Assembly (NCBI GenBank): GCA_963932145.1
Contig: OZ010581.1
Coordinates: 82,966,802-83,030,801, forward strand
Reading direction: 5' to 3'
Source of the DNA: Acanthosepion lycidas
Lineage: Eukaryota; Mollusca; Cephalopoda; Sepiida; Sepiidae
Length of the DNA: 64,000 nucleotides
The notes under the pieces are model-generated. The model made no database searches. It saw only the letters and a program-made list of their open reading frames with translations, and was not told the DNA's origin. Made by a program: the position numbers and the translations under genes. Below, piece by piece: positions 26,969 to 37,509 of this stretch. How positions within the stretch are numbered: position 1 is the first letter of the stretch; the number at the start of each line of letters is the position of its first letter.

Positions 26969-27234
26969 CTTGTATGCTTCTCCTTAAGGTGAATTCGCAT
27001 GTCTGTCTGAATTATTTTCTAGACACAAATCTTCTAATCCAGAAAAAAGCAATACATTTCTCAGCAATTCACAAAGGCATTGTTTCAGAATATATTTTTG
27101 GCAATATAATCAATATTTCAACATTCTGATTTATATCACAAATCCATGCAAAGAATAAAATACACTTGGGCTTCAGCCTTGTTTTTACAAAATATCAAGT
27201 AAAGAGAAGATAACAAATATTCAGTGTCCTCAAT

Positions 27235-27719
27235 GAAACAAAGTTACTGTTCGTTGATAGAATCAAACAACGCATAGCATCTCGCAAGTTCTAGAGGTTA
27301 TTAGCGGCTCTGCAAGTGTGTGCTGAACAACAGTAAATCCTCAATCTCTCCTCTATTTAATCAAGTGGAAGTCTTGATATGTACAGCAGAAATGGTTGAA
27401 TGCTTTGCTCGTAAATTCTCTTCCAACTCAACACTTCACTCATTTGGAGTACCCACACCTGATTTACCCACTACAACAGAGGCTCTACTGAGTGATATGC
27501 ACAAAAACGCCGTCACTGGTCTCGGACATCATTTCTAAATTAGACTTTCATAGGGCAAGCCTTGGTGACGGGATCCTAGCCGTCGTATTAAAGAAATGTT
27601 TTCCCGACTTGGCTCGAGCTCTCCAAACTTTACAACTATTCCCCCGCTGCTTCCTGCTTGTAAATGTACTGCAGAAGACTCAAAAGTTAGCGCACTTTTA
27701 GCATATTTCCACCATAATA

Positions 27720-27722
<3 letters not shown>
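27235..27722 (+). pseudogene. Jockey/CR1-like LINE reverse transcriptase, N-terminal RT relic
   Basis: Plus-strand frames show FNQVEVLICTAEMVECFARK and a PTPDLPTTTEALLSD run. After a frameshift comes ISKLDFHRASLGDG and LAVVLKKCFPDLARAL, the hallmark 'I..L...KA.GPDGIP..VLK.C..EL...L' region that opens the LINE RT domain. A third frame gives a short continuation (KCTAEDSKVSALLAYF). At least two frameshifts are needed, and the copy is cut off by (TA)n at 27724. The endonuclease and the RT palm are absent here. Confidence 0.75.

Positions 27723-27723
<1 letters not shown>

Positions 27724-27788
<65 letters not shown>
27724..27788. repeat. (TA)n microsatellite
   Basis: About 32 TA units directly abut the LINE relic. 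Confidence 0.95.
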
Positions 27789-27790
<2 letters not shown>

Positions 27791-29648
27791 AATATTTATC
27801 TTAGTAGAAATTTTAAGGGGTTTATATAAAGGTGGGGGAATTTTGTTTTTGTATTAAATACTTTAACTTCAGTTAAAGGTTTTTGTAATATTTTATATTT
27901 ATTTATTTTTTTTGTTACTATTATTTAATTAATTAATTAATATGTTTATATTACTTATTTTTTATATAGTATTATCTATTGATTCTAAAGGCATCTCTTA
28001 CTCTTAAGACTCTTTTCATTCATTTTTTCCAATTTTAAGATTTTTATATTATATATTAAATTTCAAATATTATTTTTTCCTTGTGGATGGATATTAATTA
28101 ACATTAATTTAATTTGATATATGTTAATATGGATGTATTCATCCTAAGATGTTTATAGCCACCCCCACCCCCGATTTATATGATTTTTTTTTTTTTAAAT
28201 TTCCCTTAATATTCTTTTATGACATATTTGTTAATTTAATTCTCTTTAATTCTGAATTATCTCTTTTTCATATTTTCGGGTTTATCTCTTATTATTTTAT
28301 ATAATATTCGTTTTTTTGTTTTTTTCTGAATGTTCATTTGGTCTATCTACTGTGTGATTACTAATGGGCATATTAAATAGGTCATCTCTTTCTCTCCTTT
28401 CTTTTTCTTTCTCTCTTCCTTTCCCCTCTGGCCACTACTCATATCAAGATATACACCACTTCCTGTTTCCTTTACCAACTTCCCTTCCTTTCTATTCTTC
28501 ATCTTTTTTCCTTGTTTTTCTTCCTTTCTTTTTTCCCCTTTGTTTTTTTATTATTATTATTTCAAAAAATGATCATCCATTGTTCGAAAAATCCTACAAA
28601 TTTAATTTTACGAGGTGAAAGTAGTTATGGTATCTTGGTTGTATGAAATATATTGATCTGTTTATTATAAAAAAACATTGTGCTCTATACATATATATAA
28701 TTTGAGGGCAACAGTTTCCACAATGTGCTTAAATATTACATTGATATGAGACCAGAAAATTTAGAAAGCAACACGTTAATCTGAAATATAGGGGTACAAA
28801 AACTCTGAATTTAAAAAGAATTGCCTACCTATATGTAAATAACTTATCACTTTTTACTATATTAATTCATTATAACTTCCCATAAACACTTTGGAATCTA
28901 AACCTTTGTGGATAGTTTGAAATCATCGTAAGAATATACAATTCCGGCAGTATATTATAGATATAAAAATTATAAACACACAATACACATACAAACACTC
29001 AGACAAATACACACACATATGATGACATGCGCAAAGAACAAACACATATATGATTTGCCTGTAATTTATGAACACACACGCTTAGAAAATAAGGTTATTA
29101 ACAAAAATATATTTCATATGTGTTATCAAAAAAGATTATAAAATATTTAATGAAACATCATTCCTTGGTTATCCTTTCTTAATGTATACTTTTCAGTTAT
29201 GCATAGAGAAAACATTTGAGATCTAATAAATTACAATATAAAAAATTTTCCTCGTATTTTAGCTTTCCTAAAATTAAACTCTAAAATATTCACATCTTTA
29301 CTATTTTTAAATTCCTAATATCAAGAAATACTTATATCAGTGATTTGACATCTATACAAATATTTATCTTTACCTCTACTGCTATATACGTATACGCGTA
29401 TGAAAGTGTACTTAATTTAGGCATGTATTTAAATAACCGAACTAGATGAACTGATACATGCATAAAAGTTATTTATGTATAGATATATGTGTGCCGTTCT
29501 ACATAAGCTCGTATATGATGAACGTTGAAAGACATTTTTGGATTGCTTTTTCAAGGTAATCAATATTATTGAGTGATTTTTTTATGAGATCCTGCTAAGC
29601 GACCGGAAACTTGATGTGACAATCTGGTAGTCCATTCGACAAACCGAC
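27789..29648. other. AT-rich noncoding stretch with pyrimidine-rich block
   Basis: A T/C-rich segment lies at 28385-28550. No supported gene. Confidence 0.45.
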
Positions 29649-30155
29649 TTAAAAAAAATACGTGGTGCAGTGATTTGACTTGAGTAGCAGTTTACCATAT
29701 TTACAGCCAGATAATCTATGAAAGAGGCTTGTTAAGTATGAAAACAAGTTCTTGCTACAGTCCCCCTTTAAGTATTTGAAGGAGAAAACATGGTTAAACT
29801 GATCACTTAAAAATATGATGACAAACAAAATGGCGGATGTTTCGATTATTGGATCTTTTCGATATTGGTGTCTCAAAATATAAAATACCACACAGCAATG
29901 TTTCCATAGGATGAAGTCCAAACTAGAGTGTCGTAGGCATCTGCACAACTGACAGCTGGAGTAGAAGACACGTGATTTAATTCTCTTCTCATTACAAGCA
30001 CAACTATCAATCGAACCAGACAGGCCGTAGTAAAGAGGATGTTTCAAGATCTTGCCATTTTTAAGAGATACTTGAAAAGGAAAACGTAACAATGTCTGTA
30101 CATTACTTAAACTGTCGAACATAAAATATAAATATACAAGTATACACACAAACAC
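29649..30155 (-). CDS. Hypothetical 168-codon ORF, unknown
   Basis: The longest uninterrupted ORF outside transposon-like sequence. The product is Cys-rich in the middle (CACN, CQLCRC, HCCVV) with a hydrophobic stretch later (SAILFVIIFL). In the minus reading a TTTATGTTCGACAG string near 30110, a possible 3' splice site, precedes a plausible coding portion, so it could be an exon rather than a whole gene. No family is recognised. The window is AT-rich and 64 kb long, so one chance ORF of this size is not very surprising. Confidence 0.2.
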   Translation of the reverse strand: MFVCILVYLYFMFDSLSNVQTLLRFPFQVSLKNGKILKHPLYYGLSGSIDSCACNEKRIKSRVFYSSCQLCRCLRHSSLDFILWKHCCVVFYILRHQYRKDPIIETSAILFVIIFLSDQFNHVFSFKYLKGDCSKNLFSYLTSLFHRLSGCKYGKLLLKSNHCTTYFF

Positions 30156-30178
30156 GTCTGTGTGTGTGTGTGTGTGTG
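30156..30178. repeat. (GT)n microsatellite
   Basis: Short GT tract adjoining the hypothetical ORF. Confidence 0.85.
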
Positions 30179-30512
30179 GACAAATATGAGAATATGATGA
30201 GGGAATTAAAGATTTTCACTAAATGTTTCCCTTCTGAAACATAAAAGCCTTTTGAATTCAAGCACATATAGGTTTATGGTATGCGCAAATGTTGACATAT
30301 GTACAAATTTTTACATAGGGACATGTGGGTAACAATAATGAACACATACAAACTTGATTCGAACTAAAACAATCGTAAACTTACCTTCAGTTTAGATTTT
30401 GCATTTCCCATTAGATAAAAGCTTTTTGCTTTTAACCTGTACGACTAAAAAGTGTTTGCCTAATAACATACAATCAAACGCTAATTTACCTTAATACGAT
30501 CAAATTACATGT

Positions 30513-30568
30513 TTCAAGCTTGAACGCAATCTTTAGTATATGGCCTGAAGATTGCGTTCAAGCTTGAA
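30513..30568. repeat. Perfect 21-bp-stem hairpin
   Basis: Arms at 30513-30533 and 30548-30568 are exact reverse complements, with a 14-base loop. Each arm opens with the 12-bp palindrome TTCAAGCTTGAA. There is no coding capacity and no obvious flanking duplication. It could be a small fold-back element, a cruciform or the stem of a small-RNA hairpin. Confidence 0.85.
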
Positions 30569-31276
30569 TCAGACTCTCGCCACTCGATGTTGATCTCAGT
30601 GCCCGCTCTTATATTTATACACACTCTATCCCGGATATTCAATACTTTTATATAATGTTATATCCCAGGTTGTTGGGAAGTTAGTTAACACCCTCTAACA
30701 TATAGTATACCTTATCAATATATGTTATATATATCAGTGACGATTCAAGGTCATCAGTGTTACTCAGGATCAGACTCACCACTTGAGGGAGATGCCCCTC
30801 CCTACCAAATATCATGATCTTCCTCGCGAAATGATGGGAACATATTTTAGTATGCTAAGTTGCGACCCTACCCCATCCGACTCAAAAGCTACTCTCCCAC
30901 TCAAAATATCTTGGCAACGGTCTGTTTTGGCTCATTACAATTTTTAACTAATCTTGCTATATGTATAATTTAGGTCGAAGAAGAATTTTAGCATCTAGCT
31001 AAAATATGTCCCAAATATATGTATCTTCAATTTTAATCGCAAAAATTTGACACCTGAGTAAAAAAAAAAAAAAAAAAAAGCTATGAAACATTATAAAAAC
31101 TTAATTTCACAATCATTTTTCTGCCATTCGTCAAATCATAATTATCAGATAATTTGCTTCAAAATCAGGTTAAATGATGCACAATAAATTATTCCATGTA
31201 AACACACTATTCTGTGTAATTCGAAATCAAAATTTCAAGTTTTTTATGTGTAAATTCTTGTGCGATAAGGTATGAG

Positions 31277-31278
<2 letters not shown>
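30569..31278. other. Noncoding, includes A-run
   Basis: A run of about 21 A lies at 31059-31079, possibly a retroposon tail, though no body was recognised upstream. Otherwise nothing supported. Confidence 0.4.
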
Positions 31279-31340
<62 letters not shown>

Positions 31341-31360
31341 TGTGTGTGCATGTGTGTGTC
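31279..31360. repeat. (CT)n-(GT)n compound microsatellite
   Basis: About 22 CT units followed directly by about 13 GT units. The S/L/C/V-repeat ORF over it is an artefact. Confidence 0.95.
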
Positions 31361-31976
31361 TCCGTTTATTGTTTTGTATAAGCGTATGCGAACAGTAACA
31401 TCATTTTGTCGAAATTATTTCTTCCATGGTCGAATCGCGACAATTCACACACGCGCACTCGCATATTTTTTCATTTGGGCAGAATTTTTTTCAGCCCGAT
31501 TTTGTATGCCTTTTAAAATATTTAACATTGAATTGAATAGAAAAATTCTAAGTCAAAATTTAAAGACATAAATTTGAAACAATGGTGTATTCTTTGAATG
31601 GCTGATGTATCATTCCGCGGCCATATCACACTACATTTTCAGTCCGACTTTCTGTTTTTTCTCATTTAAAGTTGTATTGAACAAAAAATGAATTCAATAT
31701 CCAATACTTAAAGTTATGAAGTTGAATCAAAAAGAAATTCTTTGAAAAACAATTGAAATGTTTTGAGATTTTGAAAGATTATTTTTGTTAGTTCATATAG
31801 AAGTCTGAATCTGTTTGAGTCAAGCTATTCGAAATATTTCCAATAGGGCTAGAATTTTCAGTCCCTGAAATCACTTTCCTCAACTGCTAGACACGTTAAT
31901 ATTGTCTTTGTATAACATTCTTATCGACACTTATTTAAGTCAACATTTTAGAATGTGAAGTTAAAACAAAACTATT
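31361..31976. other. Noncoding, nothing firm
   Basis: AT-rich. Strings such as CATTTTCAGTCCGACTT and GAATTTTCAGTCC hint at further diverged monomers of the 65-bp repeat family seen from 31977 on, but they are too weak to count. Confidence 0.35.
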
Positions 31977-32160
31977 TTATACCAAAATAAGCTATTTTCA
32001 GTCAACTCTTTTTTTTATTTTTAAACATTGTCTGTTGCACGTGAATGAAAGTGAAGAAAATGTTCTATTTTTATTATATATTTCAATTTTATTCCTCCTA
32101 ACCATACATATACATGAAAATTCGGGAAAATGTGCTTTTTCAGTCAATAAACGTATAACA
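31977..32160 (+). repeat. Isolated unit of the ~260-bp satellite-like repeat
   Basis: Contains GCTATTTTCAGTCAAC, GAATGAAAGTGA.GAAAATG, ATATTTCAATTTTATTCCTCC and GAAAATGTGCTTTTTCAGTCAA, in the same order as units of the array at 37.5-39.1 kb. It stops at the terminus of the hAT element (32167). Confidence 0.75.
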
Positions 32161-32166
32161 TTGGAC

Positions 32167-34900
32167 CAGGGGGCGTACTGGTGCAAAGTGCCACCCGAGG
32201 CCCACATTCATAATGGCATCCCCCTTTTTTTTGGAGGAAAAATATAAATGAAATACCCTTAATGGAGTTGATTAGTACTTGAAAAACAACAAATTCAAAA
32301 ATTAGCTGAACAAACGTTATCATATTTTAACCTTTCGAGCTTCTACAGAAGCAAAGTTACTAATAACAATCAAAGTCTATCTTCTCCACATGTTCAATTG
32401 GATAAGCGATCTTGCGATATACTCGATGTCAAGTGAGTTTTAATGAGCTTCAGTTTTGAGAAGCTTCTCTCTGCAGTAGCAACAGAAATTGTCAGCGTCA
32501 AAAATGGCCACAGAGCAATCACAATATTTGGCACTGTTTCTTGAACTTGCCATCGATAAATCCATCTCAGCCATTCGATAGCCAATGATTTGGTCATCAT
32601 GGTCATGTCACGTTCCACTTTGGAAGCTGCCACTAAAAACTCCTGAAGTCGGAGAACTTCCAAAGGCACCCTACATACGTCTAAGTCAGCACTGTATTCG
32701 CTACCGAGAATTTTAAACTTTCGCTTTAACTTGCCTTCAGTGTCTTCCGGGATTGCTTGCGATGATAATCCAGCGCAGACAGTTTGCAGATGAGACATGG
32801 AGTCAAATCATGCTTCCAGTTCATCTGTAAGTCGATCATGACATTCGTAAAGATTTATCTTGTTCCTGCACAGGCGTTTGACATACATCATCTTCCTTTT
32901 CCCCGAGTAGCTTTCTCTTTCTTCTTATCTGCTTTTCAACTGGAATTTCCATTTCCTTAAACTTTGTTTTACTTTGATTAAACGATTCAGACACCAGCCT
33001 GTCCTTGTTTCGATTAAAGAAAATTTTGGTTGCATCCATATGGGTTACACACACATCCAAACCAATACCATGTTCTTGAAGTTTCTTTTGGATGAGATTG
33101 TCACAGACTTTTTCCCAAATGTGACATGAAGAAGTTTTCAACTGACAGCAAAATGATTTGAGCATTCCCTCTCGTTTGAAGATTTTCTGAATCTGAGGTT
33201 AATGAATCACTCCATGACATCAGATGTTCACTGCACGAATAGCTTCGTAACGTACACTCCAATGGGTAGCTACCAAACGCTTCAACATGACTTTCACATG
33301 TGAAGATAAAACTTTCCACCGGTGATTGTAAGAGGAGAAAAATATGCAGTCTCTCAATCACTCCAAAAAATGTAATGGCACTTGCATTCACAGCTAAGGT
33401 ATGAACACCACATAAATTCAAATAGTGATTAGAACATGGCACAAATTTAGCTTTACCATTTATGTTTCGTAGAAGACGTTGAACACCACCATGAACTCCA
33501 GCCATACTACCCGCATTGTCAAATCCTATCCCTCTATATTTTTCGAAATCAAGTGTCTCTCCAGTCGATCCAAAATCATCTTCTTGATCTCATAATCTGT
33601 CTTCCTATGCTTAGTGATAAAACCGAGAAATTATTCCTGCACCTCCGCTTCTTTGTCTTCAACAATGGCATATCGACAAATGAAACTCATCTGATCAGTA
33701 TGAGAAATGTCTGGCGTGCTGTCTAGTATGATTGCAAAATAATTGGCTTTTCAAATTCGATCCAATATATTTTCCTTTACGTGTTTTCCCAAGATATGAA
33801 TGAATTCATTTTGGATTTTCGGTGACAAGTACCGCCGGTTATCACTTACTTCTTTCAAGTAATGCTTTTCAAGAACAGGGTTATACTTGCTCATAAGTTC
33901 AACAAGTTCTATAAATTTACCTTTATTGGAACTATATACATCTTCGTGATGACCTCTAAAAGTATGTTCTGTTTCGTCAGAAACTTCACGACATAAAGTA
34001 ACCGTGTTAAAACCTGTCTCCAAATCTCTCTTCCTTTCATAGTTGGATCTTGTAATTTACTGTCAAGGGTTTTACCTTTATTAAGAGCTATTTCCAAAAT
34101 CTTCCATTCCTTGAAAGCTCTTTTGTGGTCATACGAATTTTCATGTTCAGACATTTTTAAATTAAGCTTCCAGAACTTTTGAAATCCTGGATTTCTTGCT
34201 AGACTTGATTTGCGTTGCTCTGTCTTCATGAAGAGGTGACAGCAGAAACAATAAAGAGATCTGTTCATCTTTGAGTACATCAACCATGATCTCAAAACAG
34301 TCTCTCCATTCTCCATAGTTTTGTAAAACTAGTGTTGTAGCATTTCCGTCGAACTATTTTCCCCCGTCTTACAGTCGGAGCAAACTGTTCATCTTTATTT
34401 TGAAACTTTTTAAGTCCCAACGTTACAAGATCAACAAGCAACTGCTCTGAGCAAGTTCGTGGCCAAAATGTGATGTCTTCGTACACAGCAATCTCTGTGT
34501 TTGCCTGTTCTATTTCTTTATTTCCAGTAACTTCATCAGTTCCTTCTTCAAATTTATACATGTCCTTATCGCATGCACTGAAGCTCTCTTCCTTTGACAC
34601 ATCATCATTGTCAACTTCAATTTCTTTAACAACGTTAATTCCTACAGGAAATTCCTCTTCAACTTTTATTACTATATTTGTCTCCACCATCTTCGCATTT
34701 TCTCCATCTTCTTCTCCTCCTCGTTTTGATGTAGATTCAGCATCCTTGTCTTTGCATCTTGCTTTAACTACATATTTCTTCTGTATGAAAACATGAGAAA
34801 ATGCAGTACATTTTCTTTCCTCACGTTCTCTATTATCTTTCAACTTGAGGTAAGCCGCATCACCCAGGTTTTGCTCTCAAAATTTCATTCTAATCGATGA
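32167..34900 (-). mobile_element. hAT-family DNA transposon (ZMYM1-like), one end visible
   Basis: The lower-coordinate terminus is CAGGGGGCGTACTGG at 32167-32181, the CAGGG-type start typical of hAT terminal inverted repeats. The transposase relic fills the interior on the minus strand. I could not find a matching reverse-complement terminus above 34900, so the other end is deleted or too diverged and no 8-bp target duplication can be shown. Confidence 0.75.
32325..34843 (-). pseudogene. hAT transposase, zinc finger MYM-type 1-like, frameshifted
   Basis: Domains in minus-strand order: an acidic leader (34843-34450); a TTF-type zinc finger region (34316-34100) with YCFCCHLF and HENSYDHKRAF; a DUF4371 region (33990-33680) including YNPVLEKHYL; the RNase H-like core with MAGVHGGVQRLLRNI and CSNHYLNLCGVH near 33500-33400; and the hAT C-terminal dimerisation domain with SVATAERSFSKLKLIKTHL near 32490-32420, then a degenerate tail to about 32325. 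Active relatives cut and paste DNA. Here the reading needs at least four frame changes (about 34300, 33960, 33600, 33150) and meets stops, so it is dead. Confidence 0.9.
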
Positions 34901-36209
34901 AAAAATAGAAAACGAGACAAATAGGAAAAGAGCATACTCAACGGCATAGGGAATTTTTATTTATTGTACTAAGATACACTTTGGCACAAAGCTGAAAGTG
35001 GGGTTGTAAAAAAAGTATGATAATTTTTTAACTATCACAAACTCAGCTAGACACATTCGTGAACCATTCGCATCTTATAATGGCATAGGGAACTGTTGCG
35101 TAAAAGTTCACCTTTGATACTCGCATTAAACATTAAATTATTCTCCAGAGAACTGACTGACAATTAATATTTAGTCAAAAGTAACTACCCCCTCATTATT
35201 TTGCCGGCGTATACATTTTTAACCTTACGGCATTATGAAAGATGGTAATGAAACTAAACTAATAAGGACAGAAATATTTAATAACAGTTTATTTATTTCC
35301 ATCAGTTCAGTCGGTTATTTTAAAAAATATTTGTGTTTTAAAACAATAAACACCGTTTATCGTTTATTGTTTTAAAAACTTTAATATTCACTTATTTCAA
35401 TTATTCAATATTAAATAATTACACTTCTGTCTTAACTTTGTTTTTGTCTTTTTTAGAGAAACAAATCTTTAATCTTTTTTGTATTTCTACTACTCGACCA
35501 AAAAAGAAAATAATTTGGATCAACTGAAGAATCTCTTTCCCCCGAGACTTGCTTGGGGGTATTAGAATGGAAATTCTACAGATGATCCTAAATGGATATT
35601 TAAAACTATTTAAAAAATCGTTCGGGGAGACTTTAAAGCGTAATATTTGAAAATTTTACATTTAAATAATCTTAACTTACTTTTTATATTACAAACTTAG
35701 ATTCTTAGTTTCTTAGATTGTAAAACTAATATAAAAAGTTATTCTTGTAATATGCACTAAATTTGATTTTTCTGAAAATATTTAGTTTCTAAAAAATTAA
35801 AAATTTAATGCAGAATGTTGTTATTTTCACATAATAATTCTAAAATAGTGATTTTATGGCAAATCTATTGAAATCTTTGAAGAGCCTGATATTTATACAG
35901 TTTTTGAGCAATAAAAATTACAACTTTAGTAAAAACTTTAGAAATGTAAACAGACTTTAAATCACGTATATTTCTAGTTCTACTTTAATACGAATGTTTT
36001 TCTTTGTTAAAAAAAATCACCAATCTTATTCTACAAAAAGAATCAATTGAAAAGAGAAAAAATAACATTCATTCTTAACAAGTTTCAAAGATCTACAGGT
36101 GATCAGTCTAAGAGGAGATCCTATTGTTGAGTTAAGTGTGGGTGGGGTGGGGATTTTATAGTTGATCAGTCTGGGGGATTCTGCAACTGATCCAATGTTT
36201 TATATCAAC
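34901..36209. other. AT-rich noncoding stretch
   Basis: No gene. A GATCAGTCT string recurs near 36100 and 36163, at the edge of the fold-back element described next. Confidence 0.4.
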
Positions 36210-36690
36210 GTTTTCCAATTAAAGAAGCAAATAATTGGATATCTTCAAGATACGCACTCCCGAATTTTTCAGCATTTTTTAAGGAATGCCGCCTTTAGCA
36301 GCAGGAGTCAGCCTCGTGCTCTCTTTCGATTTTTTTTTTTTTCCTTGTTTTGTTTTTTTGTTTTTTTTTTCTGGAAAGATAAACTTGTTTTCCATGAGTT
36401 CTTAAATAATAGTTTTTTACTGTAAATTAATTTGAACATTTTTCAAAAAATATATACCAATGAACAGTTTTTTTTAATAATGAAATTTGAAAACATTTTT
36501 AACAATGAATTGAAAACTGTTTAACAATAAATTGAAAACAAATCAAACATTATTCCATAATTTCCCGAAAAAAGGCAGATCAAAGGAGCGTACGGGGCTG
36601 GCTCCTGCTGCTACTATGAAAAGAGCATTCCTTAAACTGAAAATATTTGAATTGCGTATCCGGAAATTAACCAAGTAAGTAAATTGTAAT
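36210..36690. repeat. Fold-back element with ~90-bp imperfect inverted arms
   Basis: The left arm (about 36245-36335) contains GATACGCA, TTTTTCAGCATTT, TTAAGGAATGC and AGCAGCAGGAGTCAGCC. The right arm (about 36577-36665), read in reverse complement, has the same blocks in the same order (GGATACGCA, ATTTTCAG, TTAAGGAATGC, AGCAGCAGGAGCCAGCC). The spacer is about 240 bp, T- and A-rich, with no ORF. Confidence 0.8.
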
Positions 36691-37509
36691 TTTTTTATTA
36701 ATAAATAGTTTAGACTTCTTTTATAACGTCATAGCAGTTATGTTGAACAAAATAACGAGGGGAGTCGTTATTGTGCAGAGATCGGCAAAATAGATGCTTC
36801 CTAAGGCGCTCTGAGTGTATATGGTGGTCTGTTCCAGGATTGGCACCACAGACTCATAAAATATATCATGGGTAAACATCATTGGGGCAATAAAACAATA
36901 AAACCCAAATATTTCTTACAACCCGTGTGTGTTATCATTTACTATCAAAATAAACTATAATCCTTATTTTGATTCAATGATTTTGCTCTTAAATCTAATC
37001 AGTATGTAAAAAATTATCGGAAATTTCAATTAATCAAATTATTGATTATTAATAATAATGCAAATATTTTCAAATTTCATGGACAATAAGAGAAAAATAT
37101 AAATCCTAATCTAATAAAAACACTTAAAAAAATGCGATATTTTATTTTTATTTTTAATTTTCCACCCAAAAGATCTCTGGTTTGGGAAGGAGCGCAATTT
37201 TAAAAAAAAGACTAATTTTATTTCTCTATAATTATAATCTTAAAAATTTTAAGATTTCAAAGAAGAAAAAGACTTTTCTTTATTTCTTCAAACAACTTTA
37301 GCCTAAATGAAAAATTGTTCATATTTTTTTTTTTTTTTAATCTATTAAAATCTTGTAAAATATGCTATCCTACATTGGGAAGTTTTAATCATACATTTTT
37401 AAATAGAAAAATAAAATAATTAAATAAATCTTTATTTAATTACAAATATTTCATCTGAGTCAGAATGGTTCGAAGGCTTTCAAGATTCACTGTAAAGTGT
37501 GTGTACTCA
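36691..37509. other. AT-rich noncoding stretch
   Basis: No gene recognised. Confidence 0.45.

Noticed and set aside
31059..31079. Poly(A) run as a retroposon tail
   Set aside because: No SINE, LINE or processed gene body found next to it and no flanking duplication.
34470..34796. 108-codon plus ORF
   Set aside because: Antisense shadow of the acidic leader of the hAT transposase.
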